The position numbers were made by a program, and so were the translations under genes. This document shows, piece after piece, positions 46,899 through 55,173 of a stretch of DNA of 64,000 nt. The number at the start of each line of letters is the position of its first letter. Positions within the stretch are counted from its first letter, which is position 1. Location: assembly GCA_016929595.1 (NCBI GenBank), contig JAFGIN010000071.1, forward strand, positions 1 to 64,000, written 5' to 3'. Under the pieces are notes generated by a model. That model saw nothing but the letters and a program-made list of their open reading frames with translations, did not search any database and was not told the origin of the DNA. This DNA comes from Chitinispirillaceae bacterium (GTDB lineage Bacteria; Fibrobacterota; Chitinivibrionia; Chitinivibrionales; Chitinispirillaceae).

Positions 46899-47846
46899 AT
46901 GCGCAAAACAATGATTACGGGTGTGACAGGTTTCGTTGGAAAATGGCTTTCGCATGCACTCCGGGGTGCAGGCTTTGAAGTTCATGGGCTCGACCGATGG
47001 AACGACTGCCCGTATGATGACGTAATCTATCATCAGTGCGACATTCTTGATACCCAGGCGATGAACGAAGTTATTTCATCAATTAAACCAGAAACGGTCT
47101 TTCATCTTGCCGCTATCAGCTACCTGCCTGAAGCTGACCATTCGCCACGAAATTCTCTTGACATAAACATAATGGGAACTGTTTCCGTTCTCGATGCTGT
47201 AAAACAAGGTGCTCCTCAATGTCGTGTTTTGCTGATCGGTTCATCGAAAGAGTATGATGATGCAATCGATTCAAAATGTTTGAGCGAAACAACACATCCC
47301 AATCCAACTAATTTTTACGGTATTTCAAAATATGCCGGAGAATTGATTGGTTTACAATATGTTAGGCAATATGGCATGGATATCAGATTTACCCGGTCAT
47401 TTAATCATACCGGACCGGGGCAGTCACCACGTTTTGTCTGTTCTGACTGGGCAAAGCAGGTTGCCTCGATAGCTTTTACAAATGCAGAGCCGACTCTCTC
47501 GGTAGGCAATCTTGACCCGGTAATTGATTTTACCGATGTTCGTGATGTCGTAAATGCGTACGTAAAAATTCTCGAAAATGGTCAGGCCGGTGAAGTGTAT
47601 AATGTATGCAGTGGTAATGGACATGAATTAAAATGGATCCTTGAATATCTTATCGCCAAATCACCACGGACGATCACAATACAAACGTTTGACAAAAAAT
47701 TCAGAGATCATAAAACAAACAATATAATACTTGGGGATTACTCCAGGTTGCACACCCATACCGGATGGAAACCACTCATACCCTTTAATCAGACTCTTGA
47801 TGACACATTTAATTACTGGGAAAATGAATTCAGGAATGCAACGTAA
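46899..47846 (+). CDS. GDP-4-keto-6-deoxy-mannose-reductase-like SDR
   Basis: This extended SDR has the Rossmann motif TGVTGFVGKW, LLIGSSKEYDDA, and Tyr-x3-Lys in NFYGISKYAGE. It also has RSFNHTGPGQSPRFVCSDWAKQ, which is typical of the Rmd/GDP-mannose-dehydratase branch. It probably makes a deoxyhexose donor for the surrounding glycosyltransferases. The start is placed at the ATG at 46899, preceded by GGAGA; an upstream in-frame ATG at 46851 has weaker context. Confidence 0.82.
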   Translation: MRKTMITGVTGFVGKWLSHALRGAGFEVHGLDRWNDCPYDDVIYHQCDILDTQAMNEVISSIKPETVFHLAAISYLPEADHSPRNSLDINIMGTVSVLDAVKQGAPQCRVLLIGSSKEYDDAIDSKCLSETTHPNPTNFYGISKYAGELIGLQYVRQYGMDIRFTRSFNHTGPGQSPRFVCSDWAKQVASIAFTNAEPTLSVGNLDPVIDFTDVRDVVNAYVKILENGQAGEVYNVCSGNGHELKWILEYLIAKSPRTITIQTFDKKFRDHKTNNIILGDYSRLHTHTGWKPLIPFNQTLDDTFNYWENEFRNAT

Positions 47847-47919
47847 TATGTAGTACCATTTTTAATGAGTTCTAACTATTTTTGAGTAGAAAATTACCAG
47901 TTAGAATAAAAGGAACCAG

Positions 47920-48465
47920 ATGCAACATAAAATACTGAAATATGTTTTGATCATAGTAATAGCCCTGGGTGGTCTATCAGCTGACTTTTTCTCGAAAAAG
48001 TGGGCTTTAAATCATCTCCGTAATGCACCTCAGGTAACAGCAATCAACGGTATACTGGATTTTGGCTTTGCAAAAAACACGGGAATGGTCTTTGGAATTT
48101 TGAATAATAAGATGAATTCTTCATCAAAAAATTTTTTAGTTATTACCAGAATTATCATCCTGATTGCACTTACTGTTTTTATCGCCATGAGCCTGAAACG
48201 CACACTGGTATATCTTTCACCGTTTCTTCTTTTCTGGGCCGGAGCTATCGGGAATATTATTGACCCATTTTTATATGGATTTGTCGTTGACTTCATACAC
48301 ATCAGGTTATTCAATCTTTTGAACTGGCCATTCTTTTTCAATCTTGCTGATGCGTATGTGACAATTGGAATCGGCCTGATGCTTATCAATGAGTTTTTTC
48401 TTAAAAAACCATCATCCGACACTCAGAACAGTATTAAAAGCAAAACAGTTACATTAAATCTCTGA
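47920..48465 (+). CDS. lspA: Signal peptidase II (LspA), variant active-site neighbourhood
   Basis: This four-helix membrane aspartic peptidase removes lipoprotein signal peptides. Aligned by position with the P. aeruginosa enzyme it keeps the Asp near 22 and Lys26/27, Asn53 (KNTG), Asn112, catalytic Asp115 and Asp124 (VVDFIH), Asn141 and catalytic-region Asp144. It has Pro116 where the usual GNxxDR motif has Arg, and NTGMVFG in place of NxGAAFS. At 181 residues it is of usual length, with a polar tail. Good ribosome site AAAAGGAACC. The many lipoproteins in this window imply LspA is needed. Confidence 0.88.
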   Translation: MQHKILKYVLIIVIALGGLSADFFSKKWALNHLRNAPQVTAINGILDFGFAKNTGMVFGILNNKMNSSSKNFLVITRIIILIALTVFIAMSLKRTLVYLSPFLLFWAGAIGNIIDPFLYGFVVDFIHIRLFNLLNWPFFFNLADAYVTIGIGLMLINEFFLKKPSSDTQNSIKSKTVTLNL

Positions 48466-48503
48466 CCTGGATTAAGAATAAACAGGATCAGGTTATTTTT
48501 TAT
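48465..48503 (+). terminator. Probable terminator after lspA
   Basis: ACCT-GAT and ATC-AGGT arms pair around an AT-rich loop, with one G bulged, followed by TATTTTTTATAG. It separates lspA from the RNase P RNA gene. Confidence 0.5.
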
Positions 48504-48531
48504 AGCATTATAGATTCTTTGAATTATACAA

Positions 48532-48936
48532 TTCAGCGGAAGATCGGGTAGTCGCTGCAGGCAGTTTGTTTGCAGAGGAAAGTCCGGGCACCACAGGACA
48601 GGATACCTCATGATGAGTGAGGAGCTCGTAAGGGTATGGAAAGTGCAACAGAAAGCAGACCGCCCTATCCCGTCACAGTACGGGAATGGAGTGAGGAGTG
48701 AAATGGCGGGGTAAGAGCCCACCGTTCCGTCAAAAAAACGGAAGCTGGTAAACCCTATCCGGTGCAAGACCAAGTAAGAAGGAGATGTTGTGTGGAAGCA
48801 CAGCTGAAAGTCTGTCCGGCTGGTTCCTTCGGGTGGGTCGCTCAATGTTTCGGGGAAACCTGAGGCCAGATAAATGACTACCTCTCCTGGAATTTTTCGG
48901 GAAAGACAGAACCCGGCTTACAGTTCTTCCGCTGAA
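48532..48936 (+). ncRNA. rnpB: RNase P RNA (bacterial class A)
   Basis: The ends TTCAGCGGAAG and CTTCCGCTGAA pair to form the terminal helix P1. Inside are the conserved GAGGAAAGTCCGGGC (CR-I/P4 5' strand) and ACCCGGCTTACAG (P4 3' strand). Between them lie GAGTGAGGAGTGAAATGGCGGGGTAAGAGCCC-like conserved region segments and the CAAGACCAAGTAAGAAGG region. The length of about 405 fits class A. RNase P RNA is the catalytic part of the enzyme that trims tRNA 5' leaders. Confidence 0.97.
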
Positions 48937-49101
48937 TGGTATAATTAGATTTTTAACAATTATTCATGAACCTGTTTGCTCTGACCGGTTCCAAAAATTA
49001 CAGGGCTTTTATCTCATTTATTTCGGACAGGTTGATGTGTATTGTGGATGTGAATACAATTCTTTTATTAAAAGAAGCTTTGAACTGGAACTCAGCTACA
49101 G

Positions 49102-50517
49102 GTGAGTCAAATTATTACAAAAGCATTTAAACGATTAACTATTGTTTCTCATATGACAAAGCTATTGATATACACAGCTCTGTTTCTGCATTTTATACCC
49201 TCTCTGTTGCATGGTGAAAACATATCAGAACCTGATAATAAAATGCTTGTCAATGCTGTACACATTTATGGAAACCGAAGAACCAGAGAAAAAACAATTC
49301 GCATGTATCTTTCAATAAATGAGGGTGATGCAATCGATTCAACCCGCATTAAAATTGCAAAGAGGCGACTGGAACGTACCAGGTTGTTTTCTAAAGTCAA
49401 TTTGTTCACCATGAAAAAAAATGATGGGGTACACCTTTACGTGGTAGTCACAGAGCATTTCTATCTTTTACCCGATGGAGGTGGCACTTATTATCGCTAC
49501 AAATACGATAAAGAACAATTATGGTTTCGACTCAACCTGAGCCTGGCAGATCGAAATTTCAGGGGTACCGGAGAAGAAGCAAAAATCGCCGTTTCATTCT
49601 GGGAAGGACGAAGTCTTTCGCTCTCCTGGAAAAAGCCTCTTCTTCCTTCTGATTTTTACCTTTCATCATCACTGGCAATTGATCACAGTCCATCTCTTGT
49701 AAATAAATATAATGTAACGCAGCTTGCCGGCAAGCTGGTAGCAGGAAAGGAGATTTTTGACTTCACGGAAATCGCATTTGGTTTTTTTCCTTACTGGAAT
49801 AAGCAGCAATGGGTTGAAAGCAGTTATAGAATTAAATCATCCGAACTATACACTGGTATAGGATGGGTTACAGATAGAAGAAACCGGTTGTTCAATCCGT
49901 CAAAAGGCTTTTATTTCTATGGGGACATTAGATTTAATCATCTCTATCATAAAGGTACTCAATCCTATTTGCAATCGGTTTCAGAACTACGTCTGTATCA
50001 CCCGGGATTTTTCAAAGAAAATATAATCGCATTACGACTGGGTGCCACATTACGAAACAAAGATGCTGGTCCCCTGCACTATCTGACACTTGGTGGGATA
50101 AAAAGTATCCGCGGGTATGCATCTCCGATAGTTGGCAACTATATTATCAAGAATGGTAACAATACAATTATAGCTTCCTGTGAGTACCGTTTTCCGCTGT
50201 TCCGTCTTCCATATATTACAGTTCCAGTACTTTCATCATTCGATAATCGATTCGAGTCGGTTGACATACGAATCCATGGAGCTTTTATCGGTGATTTCGG
50301 AAGGGTTGGCACAACATTGGAAGATATTTTCAGTGTTAAAGCGCGAAGTGTAGAAAGTGGTTCAGGGCTGGGAGCCGGGATCAGAGTTCTGGCACCTGAC
50401 TTTCAAATTAACGGGTGTATAGATGTTGTCTTCAAACAGGATTTTCGTTTACCACGAGGGGTCTTGAAATATCTCTCTATACCCGAAATTCATCTTTATC
50501 TTAATTTCCCTTACTGA
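49102..50517 (+). CDS. Omp85-family outer-membrane protein with one POTRA-like domain
   Basis: After a signal peptide (hydrophobic run after Met18) comes a POTRA-like domain (about 45-115: VNAVHIYGNRRTREKTIRMYL, RRLERTRLFSKVNLF). A 16-strand-type barrel follows, with the lid motif GGIKSIRGY and C-terminal phenylalanine/tyrosine (YLNFPY). At 471 residues it is shorter than BamA and has one POTRA, so it is a TamA/PapC-like or Omp85-minor member. GTG 49102 or ATG 49153 may be the start; neither has a strong ribosome site. Confidence 0.82.
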   Translation: MSQIITKAFKRLTIVSHMTKLLIYTALFLHFIPSLLHGENISEPDNKMLVNAVHIYGNRRTREKTIRMYLSINEGDAIDSTRIKIAKRRLERTRLFSKVNLFTMKKNDGVHLYVVVTEHFYLLPDGGGTYYRYKYDKEQLWFRLNLSLADRNFRGTGEEAKIAVSFWEGRSLSLSWKKPLLPSDFYLSSSLAIDHSPSLVNKYNVTQLAGKLVAGKEIFDFTEIAFGFFPYWNKQQWVESSYRIKSSELYTGIGWVTDRRNRLFNPSKGFYFYGDIRFNHLYHKGTQSYLQSVSELRLYHPGFFKENIIALRLGATLRNKDAGPLHYLTLGGIKSIRGYASPIVGNYIIKNGNNTIIASCEYRFPLFRLPYITVPVLSSFDNRFESVDIRIHGAFIGDFGRVGTTLEDIFSVKARSVESGSGLGAGIRVLAPDFQINGCIDVVFKQDFRLPRGVLKYLSIPEIHLYLNFPY

Positions 50518-50526
50518 ACCTGTCAG

Positions 50527-51369
50527 TCACCGGTTGAAAGGTGTATTTTTTCTTTGTGTAAATTTTCTGTTCCCTCTCCCCCACGCTGACGTATCTACTG
50601 TGGCATACTCAGGATACCTTTGAAGTAATTCCCGAAGCTCCCGCATTATAGAGCCGGAGGAACGGTCATCCGATGATGTTTTTGTCAAATAAGTGTTCAT
50701 CCAGACGATTGCTGATTCCGGTTTATGCAGGTAATATCGGTACAAATACCCCAGATTTTTCATTACCGATACATTGTCGGGAAAAAGACAGAAAGCATCA
50801 CTTAGTATCTGCTGAGCATCAGAAAAATTTTCCTGCAAAGTAAAAAGTGATGCAAGCGCAAGATAACACTGCGGATCTGTTGAATTTAGACGAATTGCCC
50901 GGCGAAGATTCAGTTCAGCTGATTCAAAGTTTCCCATCTCTTTCTGTACAACTCCAAGTAAGCAATACACCTCTGGAACTCCTGAATCAATTTGCAACGC
51001 AGTCTCAAGCAGTTCAACGGCTTTTTTACTGTTTTCATCAAGCCAGTTCGCCGGGTCCGTTCCAAAGCTCTTCCAAAGATCGTTTTCCTGATTTTTCAAG
51101 CTCAAAGCAATGAAAACCTTAGCTTTAGCAACAAGCTGTTCCACACTGGTTTCATCCATTTTTTCAGAAAATGAATATGCTTTATCAATCTTTCCCTTAC
51201 GAATCAGACGCTCAACAGTGTCTGGTGATGGTTTGGAATTAGAAATGATGTGACGAATTGTTACAATTGCTGTGAGTGTAAAAAGGATTATAATGAATGT
51301 ACTGAGAATGATAACCACGGCACTGATCCCATTTTTAAGCTGCATGGTTTTACATTGTGCCACTTTCAC
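50527..51369 (-). CDS. Membrane-anchored TPR protein
   Basis: This 280-residue protein has one N-terminal transmembrane helix (about 17-37) and TPR units through residue 240 (AVELLETALQIDSGVPEVYCLL, NFESAELNLRRAIRLNS). The GTG start at 51369 is supported by AGGAAG six bases upstream. It is convergent with the Omp85 gene. Role unknown; scaffolding is likely. Confidence 0.75.
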   Translation of the reverse strand: MKVAQCKTMQLKNGISAVVIILSTFIIILFTLTAIVTIRHIISNSKPSPDTVERLIRKGKIDKAYSFSEKMDETSVEQLVAKAKVFIALSLKNQENDLWKSFGTDPANWLDENSKKAVELLETALQIDSGVPEVYCLLGVVQKEMGNFESAELNLRRAIRLNSTDPQCYLALASLFTLQENFSDAQQILSDAFCLFPDNVSVMKNLGYLYRYYLHKPESAIVWMNTYLTKTSSDDRSSGSIMRELRELLQRYPEYATVDTSAWGRGNRKFTQRKNTPFNR

Positions 51370-51406
51370 AATTTTCTTCCTGAGGGCTTAAGGCAATAAT
51401 CGTTGG

Positions 51407-51823
51407 TTACCGTTGATGAATCTCTAGTCTGGAGACATCCTGAAGTCCAATTTTGAAGGATTCAGAGTTATGTTTTCCAGTAATAGTATTCTGAACAGAA
51501 ACGAATGGCAGGTATTTGGAGTCTTTCTGATTCGACTGAATTGATGTTCCACCTTTGAGGACAATTCTGGCCCCATAGTAGAGTTCATCCTCATATTGAA
51601 TTACATTCGAGTGATCGATGACCAGTTCCTGTAGTGATTTAAGGGGTATCTCGCTTAGTACGCCTCCATAGTAGACCTTCAACGCAGGGAATTCATCCAG
51701 TCTCATTGAATTGAGGTGTGTAATAAATTTCTGGTGATTTGTAACAATGCCCGGCGGTTGGCACCCGTAAATGAGTACCATGATCAGCAGGAGCAAATTC
51801 ACTCGTAAGTTATCAGGTCTCAT
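51407..51823 (-). CDS. Small predicted lipoprotein of unknown function
   Basis: The ATG at 51823 is within the end of the STAS gene and gives MRPDNLRVNLLLLIMVLIYGC, a textbook lipobox. The mature about 120 residues are beta-rich (LKVYYGGVLSEIPLKSLQELVIDHSN, ELYYGARIVLKG). No family is recognised. Overlap with the STAS gene suggests joint expression. Confidence 0.65.
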   Translation of the reverse strand: MRPDNLRVNLLLLIMVLIYGCQPPGIVTNHQKFITHLNSMRLDEFPALKVYYGGVLSEIPLKSLQELVIDHSNVIQYEDELYYGARIVLKGGTSIQSNQKDSKYLPFVSVQNTITGKHNSESFKIGLQDVSRLEIHQR

Positions 51824-52163
51824 TGGTCGGATATGCAATAAGAAAATCCTTTTGTGAATTAAACGTCTTTATTAAACGATTGATACCTACCATTTCCAGC
51901 ACACGACGAACCTGGTTATCCTCTGCAATTATAAAAACTGAACCATTATTTTGTTGTACATCACATAAACAATGTATAAAAATACTGATCCCGGCACTAT
52001 CCAGATACGTTGTCCGCTCCAGATTAAAAACAAAATGATGATAACCTGACTTAATGTATTTAGATATCTCTTCATCCAGCAATTGAGTGGTTGAAGTTGT
52101 ATCGATATTACCGATTATGTGGATCATCTTGAATTTTCCACAATTTTCGATTTCAAATTTCAT
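51813..52163 (-). CDS. STAS-domain anti-anti-sigma-factor-like protein
   Basis: This 116-residue STAS protein has the Ser phosphorylation motif TYLDSAGISIFIH and the late EMVGINRLIKTF. The start is set at the ATG at 52163 with AAGGAGA upstream. Proteins of this type bind anti-sigma kinases and are controlled by phosphorylation of the Ser. No partner kinase is in the window. It may relate to the HTH-STAS protein at 41794. Confidence 0.9.
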   Translation of the reverse strand: MKFEIENCGKFKMIHIIGNIDTTSTTQLLDEEISKYIKSGYHHFVFNLERTTYLDSAGISIFIHCLCDVQQNNGSVFIIAEDNQVRRVLEMVGINRLIKTFNSQKDFLIAYPTNET

Positions 52164-52280
52164 CTGCAATCTCCTTTCACTATGAAATATTATATCATTA
52201 TTACTTAATTATACAATTCCAATTTCATTCTAATTAGCCTGTAAAGCAGGTACACTGAGGTTGGAAGCATGATAATTTTT

Positions 52281-52490
52281 TCATTTCGGTAGGATAACCT
52301 GCCGTTCAAAAAAAAGGTGAATATACCCTAACCCATCTTCAACGCACGTTTCCTTTAAAACCCACCCATCCGCTATCATTCTACTACAGACAATTTCAAT
52401 CTCATCAAAAATAATGGATGGTTTCTTTTTAAAACCGATTTTTATACTTTTTTCACACTGTTCAACCATAGAGAATATACAATTTACCAT
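52281..52490 (-). CDS. Small protein of unknown function
   Basis: This 69-residue frame overlaps the end of the preceding gene (ATGGTAA). Its C-terminal part (DGWVLKETCVEDGLGYIHLFFER) vaguely resembles small DUF4177-type proteins with a GWEL...LFFKR pattern. A start at the internal ATG (52469) is possible. Weak support; retained because of the overlapping arrangement. Confidence 0.4.
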   Translation of the reverse strand: MVNCIFSMVEQCEKSIKIGFKKKPSIIFDEIEIVCSRMIADGWVLKETCVEDGLGYIHLFFERQVILPK

Positions 52491-53146
52491 GCTTGAGTAT
52501 CGTAAGCAGGAGCACTGAGAGGTAATTCTTTGAAAAATTCCTTTACGCCATCGATGATGAAGTAATCATCAGCAATATCAGGAGTAATACAAATACCGTT
52601 AATAACAATCCGTGAAACGACCTCTGCTCTTTTACAATCCCAGAGCTCACCTTCAACAACTATCTTTTTGTGTGTATCACCTTTAAAAGTCCTTACAATA
52701 TGCCCTCCTTTTAATCTGATCACACTCATAAAGTCTGCATCTAAAAGATGCCATATTGAATCAGCCGCCTGTAAAACAGGTATTTTTCCTGTAAGAAGGT
52801 TATCTAAAAAATTTTGCATCTCTTTTTCAGAAAACCTCTTTAAAATCAAGGGGGTCTGTTGCCTGAATGGAACGAATTTCAGATCAGTTCTAATGCCGCT
52901 TATTCTTCGCATCAGTGAAGTATCAGAGAGTGATCCAACAGTATCAATACCCTGTTTTTTAAGTAATGGCATCATAATAACCGTTCTTCCACTAATGGTT
53001 CTGCTATCAAACCCATGAGCGGTATATAATTTGTTAACAGAATACCCGCACCTTACAGGTGCACATACCGGAAGCTGAGATAAAAAACAAATTCCGGCGA
53101 ATACCAGTATTAAACAACAGCTTCTTACACTTCTCGATTTCAACAC
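52484..53146 (-). CDS. Secreted protein of unknown function
   Basis: This 220-residue protein has a signal peptide (RSCCLILVFAGICFLSQLPVCA) and a GTG start preceded by AAAGG. The mature part has mixed alpha/beta character (TVIMMPLLKKQGIDTV, DADFMSVIRLKGG, KKIVVEGELWDCKRAEVVSRI), somewhat like the nucleotide-free periplasmic GNA1162/CsgG-like group, but no match is firm. Confidence 0.6.
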   Translation of the reverse strand: MLKSRSVRSCCLILVFAGICFLSQLPVCAPVRCGYSVNKLYTAHGFDSRTISGRTVIMMPLLKKQGIDTVGSLSDTSLMRRISGIRTDLKFVPFRQQTPLILKRFSEKEMQNFLDNLLTGKIPVLQAADSIWHLLDADFMSVIRLKGGHIVRTFKGDTHKKIVVEGELWDCKRAEVVSRIVINGICITPDIADDYFIIDGVKEFFKELPLSAPAYDTQAW

Positions 53147-53400
53147 TAAAGCCTTTTGTTATTAATGGTACATCTGTTTTTTATTACCGGCAAGTCTTTC
53201 ATTTATCAGATAATTCCAAAGGTTTAACATCATTATCAATACATTATCCTAAAAAATGAGACGTCCTGAAATTGTAGTACTTTTTTTTTCATTTTTGACT
53301 ATTATACGATCTATATTAAAAAAAACAAAACCGCTGGTTAAAAAATCTCGACATTGTTATGTGATCATTATCTAAACTTCTAACCAAAACAGGAGCTTAC

Positions 53401-54732
53401 ATGTTCGGATGCCATTTAGGAAAACTCTTTCAGGTTTCAGTTGCTGGTGGATCCTACCAGGAAGGATTAACCGCATTATTACAGGGTGTACCATCAGGTA
53501 TTCTCATTTCTGAGCAGGAAATATATGGTGATCTTTTATTAAGAAAACCGGGATCGGATGAATTATCTTCACCTCGAAAGGAACCTGACCTCCCGATAAT
53601 TTACACAGGCATAAATGCTGCAGATACAATTGAGAATGCGGGAAATACCAATCATACAAACGGTTCGCCTCTGACGATTCTCATACCGAATCTTGACAGG
53701 CATTTCATACACATCAAGCAATATCAGGACACAAACAGAACACCAAGGCCGGGCCATGCATCGTATGCGTCATTTATAAAATATGGTCCGGACGATGATT
53801 CTATAGGTGCCGGGATTTTCAGTGGAAGATACACATCTGCAATTGTTGCCGCCGGGTATATTGCAAAAAAAGTACTGGAAAAATGTGGTATTAACGTTTT
53901 TTCATATGTACACGAAATGGCAGGTGTTCAATGCCCCGATATTGATTACAAAATTGTAAAAGAGTACACAGACCGGTATAAGAAGATGAGATGCGATTAT
54001 GACCCGTTCTTTCAGGAAGTTTACGTAAAGAATCGTGTCACAATGCAGATGCGTTATCTTGAGAAAATGAAAATTTTTGCAGAGATCGAGAAAGAGATCG
54101 ATGCCATTCGGGACAAAGCACCTCAAATGGTAAGCAAATTCATCCGGGAAAAATACAATGTACACCATATTGTGAATTGCCCGGATATTGAAGCCGCTCA
54201 GGCTATGACAGATGCAGTAAACCGGATATCTGCAACCGGAGACTCTGCTGGTGGAGTTGTTGAGGTTGTTGTTAGTGGAGTACCAGCAGGTTTGGGTGAA
54301 CCAGTCTTTGATAAACTTGATGCTGAGCTTGGTCGTATGCTTGGAATTGGTGCTGTAAAGGGTGTTGAGGTCGGCGCTGGTTTCAGAGTAAAAGACATGA
54401 CCGGTTATCAGAGTAACGATCGAATGCACTCTGAAGGAGATAAGATCGTCTTTGAGAGTAACAATGCTGGTGGTATTACCGGTGGTCTTGCAACGGGTCA
54501 GGATATCGTTGCTCGTTTAGCTGTTAAGCCAACTCCCACAATCGATAAAAAACAAAATACTATCGACAAATATACAAAAGCCAATACAGAACTTGCAGCA
54601 ATTACCCGTCGTGATGCAACTATTGTAGCAAGAATTTGGCCAGTCGCAGAAAACTTTACAGCACTGGTACTTCTCGACCAGCTTATCATGCACTACGGCT
54701 ATCAGCATTTGAGAAAAATCGTTTCGGAATAG
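53401..54732 (+). CDS. aroC: Divergent, long chorismate synthase
   Basis: Family segments are clear over most of the protein: [14 protein letters not shown] at the start, [61 protein letters not shown]-like [12 protein letters not shown], and [19 protein letters not shown]. AroC makes chorismate from EPSP with reduced FMN. Oddities: 443 residues against about 360, with about 80 extra helical residues around 165-260; Tyr19 where the invariant N-terminal His of GESHG lies; Asn at the SNHAGG His; [12 protein letters not shown] in place of GGGRSSAR. The second invariant His (His119, RPGHASY) is kept. It may be a divergent active clade or a changed function. Confidence 0.85.
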   Translation: MFGCHLGKLFQVSVAGGSYQEGLTALLQGVPSGILISEQEIYGDLLLRKPGSDELSSPRKEPDLPIIYTGINAADTIENAGNTNHTNGSPLTILIPNLDRHFIHIKQYQDTNRTPRPGHASYASFIKYGPDDDSIGAGIFSGRYTSAIVAAGYIAKKVLEKCGINVFSYVHEMAGVQCPDIDYKIVKEYTDRYKKMRCDYDPFFQEVYVKNRVTMQMRYLEKMKIFAEIEKEIDAIRDKAPQMVSKFIREKYNVHHIVNCPDIEAAQAMTDAVNRISATGDSAGGVVEVVVSGVPAGLGEPVFDKLDAELGRMLGIGAVKGVEVGAGFRVKDMTGYQSNDRMHSEGDKIVFESNNAGGITGGLATGQDIVARLAVKPTPTIDKKQNTIDKYTKANTELAAITRRDATIVARIWPVAENFTALVLLDQLIMHYGYQHLRKIVSE

Positions 54733-54760
54733 TTCGCAACGATTTGCCGGTAGAATAGCT

Positions 54761-54789
54761 CCGGGTATCGACAGCTGGTCGATGCCCGG
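54761..54789 (+). terminator. Strong hairpin after aroC
   Basis: CCGGGTATCGA and TCGATGCCCGG form an 11-bp stem (one G-U pair) with a seven-base loop, 28 bases after the aroC stop. There is no T-run directly after it, so it may be a terminator of another kind or a structural RNA element. The following about 380 bp up to 55173 are AT-rich, with two GGATTAATT words and no gene. Confidence 0.55.
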
Positions 54790-55173
54790 TACATCACCTC
54801 GCACAAAAATTTTGCTCTTCAATCTCAAAATTGTTATACTTCAACTATTTTTACGTATATATTATGGGAAACATAGGAAGGATCCTGAATTATTTACTAG
54901 TTTCCTGGATTAATTACTGTTTTTTGGATTAATTTTGAGCAAGAGCTATTTTTACTCAATACTCATAATCATTTATACTATTTTTTACGTAAATTATATT
55001 CCATAAAGAACTGGAATAAAAGGATAACAGACATTCCGTTTTCTTGGAAAGGCTTAAAAAAGAGCAGATGCGATGTCAGGTCTTATTAACCTGGACTCGT
55101 TGAACGATAGAAGAACTGATTATTACTAAAGTAAAATAGATATTGTTAATTCTTTTGGAAGGGTCTTCAGATT

